DNA from: Ettlia oleoabundans
Taxonomy: Eukaryota > Chlorophyta > Chlorophyceae > Chlamydomonadales
Assembly (NCBI GenBank): GCA_019693395.1
Contig: JAAMXP010001184.1
Location: forward strand, 1 to 48,815
Length of the DNA: 48,815 nucleotides
Direction of reading: 5' to 3'
Position 1 is the stretch's first letter; each line of letters opens with the position of its first letter. The position numbers and the translations under genes are program-made. Shown here piece by piece: positions 36,277 to 46,532 of the stretch. The notes beneath the pieces are model-generated. The model worked only from the letters and a program-made list of their open reading frames with translations, made no database searches and had not been told where the DNA came from.

Positions 36277-38479
36277 AGGCCGTGGCGGAGGCACCCAACA
36301 ACAGCACGAGCCAACGCCACCACAGCATGTTGTGTCCAATGGAACACAGGAAAGCCAACCCCAACACCCCCTGCTTCCTGCGTCCTGCTTCTTTTATCAT
36401 CTTACCGGGTGCCATATAATGCGGTGTGCCAATCTGCACGTGTCGGGAGCAGCATCTGCCAGGTCAGAAAGGCTGTCCGCAGTGTTTCATGGTAGCTGGT
36501 GCATGCCAACGAGGCATTTTCACACAACAGTCTGGCTTAACAATGCTTACTTTAGCTATTGACAACAGTTTGCAGCACAGCACGTCACAATATAACACAA
36601 ATCCCCAAGCCTGCTGGCGTGCAATCCACCCGGCCATACACCCACCTGGCCATACGGCCATGGCATCCAGTTGGGTTTGAGCCGCCCACCCCTTCGCCCA
36701 CTCACCGTCTCGTTGGTGAACACTCTGTCCAGCACCTCGCTCACACCCAGGTCAGCCAGCTTCACATGGCCCCGCTGGGTGAGCAGCAGGTTGCCGGGCT
36801 TCAGGTCCCTGCGTGTGCACACGTGATGGGTAACCAGCAAGGATGCACCACATGGTGGTGGTAAGTGAGCGGGTGAGGGCAAGGACAGGGACAGAGGCAG
36901 AGGTTCATCGTGCCTTCTCCACAACGGCCATGCACATCGCAGCATCTCTGCCATCAACTCATGTGAGCGACCAGCAAGGGTGCAAACCCGTGCTGCCCCA
37001 CACCCACCCTGTACAGCAGTTATGCTCGCCTGTGCAGCACGTGATTGTGGTGCAGGTACTGCAGCCCCAGCGCTATCTGGAGGAAGATTGCCATCACCTG
37101 CAGAAGGACGCAATGGGAGCAGTAGAGGTGGCATTCCCTTGCTAGTAACTACATCACGAACGGGGTGCACCATGCCTGATCTATCAGCAAAGCCAGCAAT
37201 GGAACACAACCTGCTGCTGCTTTATCGCAAGTTACCACACCATCACCCACCTGTTCCTCGCTGAACAGCATGCCATGTGCGGCACGGCGCCTGCAGCAGT
37301 AGGAAACACAGGCGCAGGAGCTGGTCGATGAAACTGCAATTGTGATGCGCGTTGGGCAGGCAGCTGTGGCTCGCCGCCCACTCCAGCTGGAATGGTGCCA
37401 GAGGCAATCTGCGGCAGCTTTGGCAGTTGACGAGCCTACTTCCACCTCTTGCCACCCACCAGCTGCTACCAGCCTTCAACTGCCAGCCTAAACCACCCTG
37501 TCCCAGGCCAGCCCCGGCAGTGACACACGCATAGCAGTGGCTCCTCACTTTATCAGTGTTTTCAGGTCTCCACCCGGCACAAGCTCCTGCACGATGCACA
37601 GCCTGCCGTGGTCGCAGAATGCCTCATAGAAAGCGGTGAGGTTGGGGTGGGACAGAGAGGCAAGCAGCCTGCAAGGATTGGCAGGGCAAGGCAGGGCAGG
37701 GGGCAAACCATGAAGTTGTTCTTGCACCAGTGTGCGAACGGAAGGGGCCTCTCCGCAGCTGCATAAGCTGTGGCAGGGGGGGGCGGAGCAGGTGCAAGCG
37801 CCATGAACACGCCAGCAGGATCCAGCCGCTGCCAGCGTCCATCCCACCTTCATCTCCTCTCACGCCAGTAGGGAATAAAGGGGCAAGACAAATTGCACAA
37901 ATGCACAATGACGGGNNNNNNNNNNNNNNNNNNNNNNNNNNNCTCCCCCCCTTCATCCTCCACAACCCTCCCCTCCCCACTTGCCTGATTTCGTTCACCA
38001 CATCTGCTCGATCCTCAGGCCCAAGGGACTTGATATCCGCCACCTTGAGGGCATAGTGGCAACCATCAGCGTGCCGGCGCACCTCGTACCTGTGTGGAAG
38101 GGGCAGGCGGCAGGCATTTGCACTGTGTTCTAACTCAAGTTTGCCGGCTGTCAACACTGGTGGGGCGGGCAGCGGCCAGCGGGCAGCAGCACTGCCACCG
38201 GCGCTTGCCCAGCTGCGCCATAATTAATGCACCTTCAACCCAGGACAGAACAACCTGGCTCTGCCTCCACACAGGGACGTGCATGCATGCAAACCACAAA
38301 CGCCCTGTGCCAGCAAACCATGAATGCCCACCGCACTCTGCTCCTGCTGGCACTTACACTGTGGCAAAGGAGCCCTGTCCCAGCTTCCTCACTATAGTGA
38401 AGTGCCGCTCCAGCTCCAACTCGGTCTCAGAGCCCAGCCAGCGCCTGGCTGAGCGCTTGTGCATCAGCTTCTTCAACAT
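33641..38479 (-). CDS. NEK-like serine/threonine protein kinase with long low-complexity tail
   Basis: Twelve exons: 38358-38479, 37985-38089, 37549-37668, 37251-37290, 37030-37097, 36706-36808, 36406-36433, 36058-36093, 35771-35859, 35359-35487, 34952-35133, 33641-34655, closing as 678 aa. Kinase domain about 27-275: LGQGSFATVY glycine loop, catalytic Lys56 (YALKVADIK), LSHPNLTAFYEAF, HRDLKPGNLLL (HRD 151-153), DLG 171-173 in place of DFG, IGTPHYMAPEMW, ADVWSLGCILHQL, NRPTVDDIL. HRD, GTPHYxxPE and overall spacing resemble NIMA-related kinases, which act in cilia and cell-cycle control (family knowledge). Residues about 340-678 are Ser/Pro/Ala/Gln-rich with RSLS-type basic motifs and a final basic HLLKGGPK. 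Introns 2 and 5 have GC donors. A 27-N gap lies in intron 2 and a (CTG)22 repeat in intron 7. Subfamily (NEK versus a related group) is not certain. Confidence 0.87.
36210..36275. repeat. (CTG)22 trinucleotide repeat in kinase intron
   Basis: Twenty-two uninterrupted CTG units on the plus strand, so CAG on the sense strand of the kinase gene, inside the intron between exons 7 and 8 (36094-36405). Each unit on the sense strand offers an AG acceptor. Confidence 0.97.
37916..37942. other. Assembly gap (27 N)
   Basis: Short N run inside intron 2 of the kinase gene, flanked by C-rich sequence. It does not touch coding exons in my model. Confidence 0.98.
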
Positions 38480-38981
38480 GGCCGCCCTGTTCCCACACGC
38501 CACAAACAACCAACTGTTTGGGGGCGGGCCAAGGGGGGTGCCTCCACTGGTGTTGCCGCAGTGCACCTCCGCTTTCTGGCAGCCGGCTGGAGCGTGCGCC
38601 AGCGCCCAACCCAGCGGCGGTCACGGTTCCAACCTTGGAGGGCGTCGCTGAGCTGAGCTGCCAAGCCGGTTTCAATTGCTCGCTTGCGCTACGTTCCTTA
38701 ATCGACTGCCAGACGAACTGCTGGAACAACCAGGTCCACGAATAGACCTCCGCAAACCTTGGACAAACAGGGGCGGCCGATGCAGCGCAATCTGGATGCT
38801 GCGGGCTCTGTGCCAGCTTGGTAACACTTTCCAGCCATGCATCAGCGCCAGCACCTCCTTAGCTGAGTGAGTGTTGTCGAGAGCAAGTGGGTTTTCAGCC
38901 GGGAGATAACTTTGCTGCGTCCAAGCAGGAGAGGGCTTTGCTGGGTCGAAGCAGGTTTGGGTTTGGCTTGCGTATGCACAG
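38480..38981. other. Upstream region of kinase gene
   Basis: About 500 bases upstream of the kinase start, presumably its promoter and 5' UTR. Short plus-strand ORFs are present but no recognised protein. Confidence 0.4.
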
Positions 38982-39990
38982 GCTTGATATTTGTAATCAA
39001 CCAGAGTTGCCTGGCAAGCTGCCTGGTAGGTGAAGGTGATGTGGCAGGCACAATGGGTTGCTGCAACTGTCGATGATGGATACTGCGGTACAGTACCCGG
39101 CAGTCATTCAATACTGCAACGCATGGCGATCGTTGCCCAAACTCAACCCCCTGTTTGCAGCGAGATCCAAGGTGGGGACCAGTTGAGTGACAGCAGGCTG
39201 AAGGCAGGTCTGTAACCCAGGGTTGTTGGCGTGACGGGCAGGCCCCTGGTTGCACCTGCCAGCATTCGGTAGCCTTTGTCAAGGCCCCCCAAAGATAAGG
39301 AGCCACGCATTTAATTTTTGCAGCGACCAACGCTGCTGCCGTTCAATTATACCCGCTGTGCTGCTCTGCGGTTGCCGTTGAACCCTTTGGGTCATGTGAG
39401 TATGTCACAGAATAGTAAAACCAAAAGTGGGCGAAAATCGCACAAAACATTGTGCAGGAAGAGTGGCACAAAATTGGCACGCAGGAGTACTGCGCTACCC
39501 TACGGCGCATGCAAGCGTACCCCTCCCAGGCCAGCCAGCGGTTGACCAGTGTGTGGCTGTCCTCATGGAAAGCCTTGGACCCCCAACATACAGGGAGTTG
39601 CCGGAGACCCCGTATTTCTCCTGCTGCTTGCTGTAAGATGCTTGGACGTCGCCTGTCTGCTGACGAGTTTGCAGGCCGGCTTCTCAATCAGCGACTCACT
39701 AGTAAGTGGAAATTTCCGACTCAAGTATGATGGTCTCCACAATTGTTGTCGGCCAAGGCAGCATCAGTCAACAAACAAGGCAGCATCAGTCAACAAATTG
39801 CCCATCTGACCATCACCCTGCTCCTCTGAGCTCATCCGGCGAAAAGGAGGTGAGCAGCACCTTGCCGCTGCGGAAGCCGGTTGTCCTGCAGACAGGCGGA
39901 GGCAAATCACGATGCTGTAACCCAGTACGTGTTTGTTGAGGTTGAAAAACAGTTTGCTGCAGCTTGGCAAGCTTCGTCAGCGGCCCTAGG
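38982..39990 (+). other. Possible unassigned gene or gene relic, plus strand
   Basis: Several plus-strand segments look like exons but I recognise no family. 38982-39025 (RLDICNQPELPGKLPG) joins in phase to 39104-39171 (IQYCNAWRSLPKLNPLFAAR), then 39458-39550 (EEWHKIGTQEYCATLRRMQA), 39594 to about 39634 (GVAGDPVFLLLLA) before GTAAGA, and about 39668-39694 (AGFSISDSL) before GTAAGT. A further segment near 39895-39990 ([20 protein letters not shown]) ends at CTAG/GTATGG. Phases match for the first pieces, but one intron would be only about 43 bases, no clear start or stop is fixed, and the last segment overlaps the MECR 3' exon on the other strand. It may be a decayed gene or chance. Confidence 0.25.
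39754..39797. repeat. Perfect 22-bp tandem duplication
   Basis: Two adjacent identical 22-base units starting CAAGGCAGCATCAGTCAAC (39754-39775, 39776-39797), downstream of MECR on its strand. Confidence 0.95.
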
Positions 39991-42900
39991 TATGGGTGTG
40001 GCGCTGCGTGCAGAAGGCCAAGGCGCGCCGCATCCCACTGCCGCGTTGGACAAGCCCCCTTGCCGCTTTCTGCTGCTTGTGAACATGACCACCGCGGGTG
40101 TTGCTGCCCCTCTACGTTTTAAGCATCGGTGGAGCAGAGACAACCACCAGTTGGATGTTTGCTGTGTTTAACAGGGTGCAGGCAGGCAGCTCACGCTTTC
40201 TTCAGCGCATTCGGCCATTGATCGAGCGGCACACAATCCACGCTGCACACATAGCAGGTGGCACGCAGCACAGCAACATAGATGAGCGGGGAATATGACT
40301 GCGGCAAACGCTGGAGGTGAAATGGCACTACTCGCATTACTGCATAAAGAAAGATGATGGTGGCGAGCAGTGGGCACACGGATGCTGCTTGGCAGTGCAG
40401 AATAGAGCCATGACATGGCACAACCCACCTGGGCGGCTTGAAGACCTTTGTCCTAAACAGAGCACACACACGGTCTACCAGCTGCTCCTTGGCACGCCAC
40501 CCATCCTTCATCTGCACACAAATTGGTGGTGGGCAGGTAGAGTGGCATACGGTGGTTGCTGGGGTTGAGTGGTGCAGGAGTGAAGACCTGGCAGGCACTG
40601 CCAACTGCCGCTGTTCCATTGGCGTGCTTTCCACGGCCGTCATCCACCCTGCAGCAAACAGCGAACAGCACGCGACGCTGCAGCCTGCATCCCACTGCTC
40701 AGGGCTACCCGGCGCATCGCAGGTCCCCCAGCATCACCCTTCCTGCAGCCACACCTTTGCGTAACCCCCGGTCAGCCAGAAGCCCCGCAGGCGGATGTCG
40801 TTGAAGATGAGGAGGCCGGGGGGCAGCGTGACGGGCTGCTGGCTCATTGCCCCATACACAACCATCGTGCCACCGGGGGCCAGCGCCTTGGCACAGGTCG
40901 CACCCATATCGCCTGCAGGCGTGGCCGAGCATGTGAAAAGGGGTGGGGCTGGAGTTTGGGCGGGAATGAGCGGCTGCAGGTTTTGGGGAAAGCTGGCCCT
41001 GCATGTTGCGGGCTGATGCTGTGATCAAGGCGGCCTATGGCGAGCAGGCAACCGGCAAGCTGTTAAGCCAGGTGAGTGGTATAGGCAGACAAGAGCAGAG
41101 CACCGCACAGCCACACCTGGACTGCCAGCCAGCAGCAGGCCGAGGGCAGGGAGGCAGGCAGGCAGGCACTGTGTGCCCCCAGGGCAGCCAAGGGAGGAAT
41201 CAGCCAGCGGCAACCACTCAGGCAGCAGTCATGAAGCCAGACACCCTCACTTTCAACCAGCCGGCTGGCCAGACAGTCAGCAAGTTGCTGCCACGCAGGC
41301 AGAGCAACCCTGCACCCCGCCTGCGCAAGACCCACCAACCCTGTTTGCTGGGCTTTGCTGTCGCTTGACCACCCATCCATCCACCCACCCAAGAGAGCCG
41401 TCGCTTGCCTGCCACGCAGTCCAGCGCCAGCTTGGGCTGCGGCAGGCCCGCCTTCTTGAGTGACTGCCTGCATTCCCCTGCTGTGGTGACCAGGGTGGCA
41501 CCCAACTCACGCAGCTCACGCTCGACCTGGGGCCTGCAAGGGAGGAGATGGCGGGGTTACGGCACCCTTCTTCATCTGAAAAGGTTGATACACAAGACGA
41601 TTGAAACGAGTCCAAGGATATAAAGAAAGCCAGGAAGGTTACAAAACTACCAGCAGCTTTAGAGTGGAAGCGAAGCGGACAGAGACGGCGGAAGGGGGTG
41701 AGGAGATTAGTTGGAGGGTGCTGGTGGATGCAGCATGTCATGAGTCTGTGACCTCCAAGACCACCAACGCAAGGCATTACAGCTGCACAGCGTCCCAAGG
41801 CAATGGGCCAATGGCTCCAGTCAACTGCAGCTCTGGATGGAGTTGGCGTCACGTCTGCACATCAATCTACGGCCAGCCCACCTGTCTTCTCGGTCACGAA
41901 TAAGGTTGACCGTCCGTATGCCCCGCGACTTGGCCAGCTGGATGACTAGCTGCACAAAGCAAGACGCCAGCAGACGAGCAATACAAGCCAATCCATTTTG
42001 GCAGGCTGAAAGGGAAGTGTCAGCCCGCAGCCAACACACTATTGATCCCAAGCCCTATACATGTACATAGCCAGTTGCACACACACCACATACCCGTACC
42101 AACTTCCAGCACCCCTGATTCACGTAAGCCGCCCCCGCCCCCCCCCCAAACCAATCAAGAAGTTCCCACCTGCCCCACGTGGCTCGTTGCCCCGCTCTGC
42201 ACCAGTGTGTCCCCTTCACCCAGGTGCACAAACTCCTCCAGCAAGCGCACTGCGGTGGGAGGGCTGCACAGGAGGCAAGACCACAATAGGAGGATGTAGA
42301 AACCCCCCGTGCACACTGCTCTGCTCATCAGTGCCAGGGAACTGAGGAGGCACTGGACTTTGCTGATGGGGTGTGGGCCCCCACCCCACCCCACCTCTTG
42401 CCTTCCTGCCTTCCTCGGACCACCCCACCATGCTTGCCTCCCTGCCATCCCTCACGCCCTCACTTGATGGCCATGGTGGCTGCCGCTGCTATAGGCAGGT
42501 CTTTGGGGATCTTGTACCAGTGCAGCTCCTGCAGGCAGTACAGCAGCACAAAGCATATGGCAACAAACACCGCAGCAGTCAATGAGCTTGGCTGTCCCGG
42601 CTGCCCCCTTTGCAGGAACGCACCCTAGGATGCTACATCCTCACGTCATGACGTTGCTCACATTGAACACGCCGTGAGTGCGCCACGTGCCCTGGCCATG
42701 CTCTATAGGCACCACTCGGTCTCCGGGCTGCATACGCTTGACCTGCACATGCACCCCACAGTGCCGCCGACTAGAGGCTTGCTACTTTTGCCCTGTGATT
42801 GCGCACGTGTGGGGCCATGCGAGGCACTGCAGCCCCTAAATGTGGCAAACAAACAAGGAGGTGATGTTGTGCGCAAACCTAGAAATGCAATTAACCGTGA

Positions 42901-43578
42901 CTTGTGTAGGGATCCTGTCGCACGTTGCATGCTGTCCACATTGCACTTTCAACTAGGTCCCTGTGTCCCAGCACCGCAGCTGTGGTGGAATGAGCGGGTG
43001 GCAGCACACCTCTGGCCCAACAGCCTCCACGACTCCTACACCCTCATGTCCCGGCACGGCCGGCAAGCTCGTCGCAATGAGGTACTTGCCCTCTATCGTG
43101 TTGATGTCTGAGGGATTTATGGGGGTCTGAAACAGAGAAACAGGCACCATGATAGGTCATGACAGTAATATTGCATGGGACGGGAGGTTTGGCAGCCGCA
43201 CAAGGTACGGCGAAGGTTGTCAGCCACCGCTTTCTGACCAACCTCGCACCATGGCACAACCTCGTCAATGTATCATAGAGCAAGCAAGCTGTTGTGCTGG
43301 CCAGATTTGTGAAGAGTGACAACCGGGTTGGCCAGCACAAGCATCCGTACACTACACACCGCCAAGATATTTATCAGCACGTCATGTGCGCCCATCTGCG
43401 CTGGTAGGCGCTGCCGCTCCAGCTGCAGGACCCGCTCGGGCGCGCCGTGCTCGGCGAACAACAGGCTCTTTCCCTCCTGCGTGGCATACTCCCGGCTGGC
43501 TAACAAGCCGGGAGCTCGCCAGGCTCTGCCACTCGTGGAAGCCAGCGAGGCCGCCGCGGCAGACAGCTTGATCAGCAT
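39907..43578 (-). CDS. MECR: Mitochondrial trans-2-enoyl-CoA/ACP reductase
   Basis: NADPH-dependent enoyl-thioester reductase of the medium-chain dehydrogenase superfamily, last step of mitochondrial type II fatty-acid synthesis, which supplies octanoyl-ACP for lipoate. Exons 43360-43578, 43010-43126, 42662-42742, 42464-42528, 42170-42263, 41882-41949, 41409-41533, 40755-40912, 40429-40511, 40195-40242, 40111 down to 39907, closing as 420 aa. Seen: a 30-residue Ser/Ala/Arg leader fitting mitochondrial targeting, [88 protein letters not shown] (cofactor fold), [56 protein letters not shown]. Intron 7 has a GC donor (GCAG/GCAAGC). The last exon is less certain: without it the protein would end at the GCG TGA near 40192. 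Confidence 0.9.
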
Positions 43579-44119
43579 AGCCGGCCCGTTAACCTGGCAG
43601 CAGTGTGTCGGATAAGGAACAAGTTCCTCCGATTGCGGTAGCCTCGGGTTTGATTAAGGTGCGGGAATTCTGTTGGCAGGGCTTCAAGCCTGTGGCTTTT
43701 GCTTCTTCAACTATAATATACAGATGTAGATGTTCAGGAGCCACCTTCAAGGGAAGAGACCCCGCAAGCGATGCCAGCGAGTGCTACTTCACGCGCGCGC
43801 TGGTCCAAGCCCACTCCACCACATAGCTTGGTACACGCAGCGGCTTTGGGTGTAACAAATTTGAAATGTGTGAGATTTGCCACGCTGCTGTCACCTTTCG
43901 GTCGGGTGATCATGGTGACTGCCGGTGGGCATCGCTGTGCTGCCGCCTATGGCGCTGGCGCCCACATAGGTCTGGCTGCAACTGTTGGGCTAGACAGCGC
44001 ATGTTTCTCCCAATATACGCCTAATAACTTCAAACAGTAGATTGTACAAGTTCTAACGTTTTTGTGGTGCAAAAGTGCAGCTGTCATTTGCGCATCACCA
44101 GAGGTGTGGAATATGCAGC
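43579..44119. other. MECR upstream region
   Basis: About 540 bases between the MECR start and the stop of the next minus-strand ORF. Probably MECR promoter. Nothing else recognised. Confidence 0.45.
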
Positions 44120-44712
44120 TCAAGTGGCACACGTGTAACATACTCTACACACAAGAAAGCTTACAGGGCTAACGTGCTGTGAAGTGCATTCCATCTCTTT
44201 TTTATTGAAGTGGCGCATGAGCGGATTAACATGCAAGGTTTGACGCGCAGCAGGCCTCTGTTCCAACAAGCCGCTTACACAGCATGCCAGTTGCCGCTGC
44301 CTCCTCTCAGCGTTGAATGTTACCGACGTCAACTTGACTAAGGTGTAGCCCTGAGGGGCCATGCGGGCAAGTCTGTGGGGCGCCAGGGCACCCAGCAGGG
44401 CATGATATGCTGCCGTGCCGTTATGGCGACTGGTGCGGCACAAAGCATCCTGAGCTGCCAGGCGGTCTGCCATAGCTGCTGCAAGGGGCTGTGTGGAACG
44501 CACGTTCCCTGAGTTCCAGCTGACCCTGCAAACCCTCTGAATCGCAAGGGCTGCCAGCAAAGTTCCACACCTTACTGCCAGTAGCTCGGCCACACGCCAG
44601 TAGGGTGACCGCTGCCGCACAGCCTGCCAGCCGCCGTACAGCAACCGCTCCAGGAGCAGCACCAGCCCAAGTCCTCGTGCGCTTGTGCCACGTCACGCAG
44701 CTGCTGCACCAT
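44120..44712 (-). pseudogene. Unknown protein, tandem copy A, with apparent frameshift
   Basis: No family recognised. Exon 2 (44120-44488) begins PLAAAMADRLAAQDAL and contains YHALLGALAPHRLARMAPQG, YTLVKLTSV and LLEQRPAARQTLH. Exon 1 (44576-44712) starts at an ATG with MVQQLRDVAQAHEDLG, then needs a one-base shift near 44664-44670 to continue LVLLLERLLYGGWQAVRQR to the donor GCA/GTAAGG. With the shift the exons join in phase; without it the frame ends early. The HALLGALAP...GYTLVKLTSV block is clearly related to copy B at 45108-45407. The shift may be a sequencing error (the gene would then be intact) or a real disabling mutation. Confidence 0.45.
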
Positions 44713-45107
44713 GCGGTTTCCCGGCACCAACAATGTGCAACCTTACGAGCGTCAAGTTTGACTGTGCTGTTTGTTTGCGTCCTAGGCGGTGCCTGGGAGC
44801 CTAAATCCTTTATAGCTGCATTGGAACAGCCACAGCCAACACAGAGTGTTGACACGGCCAGGTGGCCACTGGCCACTGTTGCATTGACACACGAATGCTC
44901 ACAAACTTGTTGATGTCGTGAACGGAAATGTCTGCAGCACGACGTGGATTGCGGTGTTACGTACTAGATGGTAACACTCAGACTACAAAATGCGTTTGAA
45001 GGATGAAGGGTGAAGCAGGCCAGAATACTGGAACTAAACAGCACACGACACAGCACGGGAAGATGATTCATACAAAAGCACAAGTATCCCAGATGGATGG
45101 GGAGCTG
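44713..45107. other. Spacer between tandem copies
   Basis: About 400 bases between the two related minus-strand ORFs. It would contain the promoter of copy A. Nothing else recognised. Confidence 0.4.
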
Positions 45108-45407
45108 TCAGGTATTGCCAGCATGCAAGGCATCATGCAGGGCATCAAGGGCTGCTGGTCGCGCAGCAAACAAGTATGTCAATCTGTTGTCCAGTTCTAT
45201 CTGTTTCAAGTCACCACTAATGATGACCGAGGCCAGCTTCCCTAGCCTGTAGCCCAGGGGGGAAAGTGCGGTGATCCAGCGTGGTGCCAGCGGGCCCAGC
45301 GCAGCATGCAAAAAAGAGGTGGCACAGGTGACAATAGATGCTGCCCAAAACCCGCTAAGCAACACAAGCGAGTCAGCCAACTCTGCCCCCCATGGATGCT
45401 TAGCATC
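45108..45407 (-). CDS. Unknown protein, tandem copy B (3' exon)
   Basis: Open exon of 99 codons starting after a TAG acceptor (DAKHPWGAELADSL) and ending DALHDALHAGNT, stop. The core HAALGPLAPRWITALSPLG, YRLGKLASV and FAARPAALDALH aligns without gaps to copy A, with 15 identities in the first 28 positions by eye. No 5' exon like that of copy A is visible upstream, where a (GAAA)n microsatellite lies, so this may be a partial duplicate. Hydrophobic stretch LVLLSGFWAASIVTCATSFL near the start could be membrane-associated. No function assigned. Confidence 0.4.
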   Translation of the reverse strand, partial: DAKHPWGAELADSLVLLSGFWAASIVTCATSFLHAALGPLAPRWITALSPLGYRLGKLASVIISGDLKQIELDNRLTYLFAARPAALDALHDALHAGNT

Positions 45408-45550
45408 CTACTGACTTGACCACTTGTAACCCTGCTTGAGGCACAACACATGCACGGTGCTGCCATGTTTCTTAAAATTGGTGGTGCTTGCATTACACTG
45501 TATATGGTATGGAAGGAAAGATGTGGAGGCCTTTATGCCACCAAGGTAAC

Positions 45551-45671
<121 letters not shown>

Positions 45672-45862
45672 CGGCGCGCTGGTAGATGCAGCCCACCTGC
45701 AGTGCACTCGGGTAGCACATTTGGCACGGAGGAGAAGGGGAGGCAGAGGGGGCTGTAGCTGTTGCTGAGTTTCATCGTGCTTCACAAGCATAGTGCGACC
45801 GTGCCCGCTATCTGTCTTGGTTGTATATCGCCATTCATGCCACATGCTGGGTGCTTCTGCAG

Positions 45863-46532
45863 GGTGAATGCGAAGAGGCTGCACTCCTTGATTACCACCA
45901 GCAATATTTGGCATTATACGGACAGGTTGGCATATTACCTCAGGCAGCCGGCGGGGAAGCATGTGGCTGATGCAGCCGAGGAGGGGAAGCAAGCCGGTGC
46001 ATAGGATGATGCTGGCGGCCCAACAGGTGCAGTGGAGAGCTGGGGCCAGCTTCAGCTGAACTCAGATGATGAGCATTCGGGCGATAGCGCAGCAGAGAGC
46101 AGCCCAGTCAGCTCACCCCCGGCTGCGTCACAAGCAGCAGCCACCGCAGTAGCAGTAGCAGCACCAGGTGGGGCATCCCAACTGCAGCGGCGGCGCAAGC
46201 ACAATCGCTGGATGCAGCAACAGGTGGGCTGGTGTCTTGAGCCTCGATGAGTGACAGCCTTCTATGCAGACTTGTCTTACCCACAGCTCAGCATGAAACA
46301 TTGGCACCTACCAAAACTGCATGCACGCAGATCTAGCTGCGGACGCTTTACGGCTGGATTCCACATGTCTGTGGCTATCATGCCGGCCACCGGTGGTCAG
46401 CGCTGGCCCTGTCCATCTATTTTGCGGGTGTGTTGTGCAGGACCTGACAGCAGGTGGGGGCAGTGTTTGTAGGGACCACAGCTAATAGCGCCGGCAGTCA
46501 TTCTGCAGGTGGAGGATGCGCTGAATCTTTAA
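45863..46532 (+). CDS. Weak multi-exon gene candidate, unknown protein (partial)
   Basis: Three segments join in phase: 45863-45996 (VNAKRLHSLITTSNIWHYTD, LAYYLRQPAGKHVADAAEEG), 46033-46223 (VESWGQLQLNSDDEHSGDS, a Ser/Ala/Val-rich linker, QRRRKHNRWMQQQ) and 46509-46532 (VEDALNL, stop). No 5' exon or start was found and the first intron would be only 36 bases, unusually short. A different frame of the first segment (EEAALLDYHQQYLALYGQ) is also open up to a GT. I do not recognise the protein. Confidence 0.3.
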
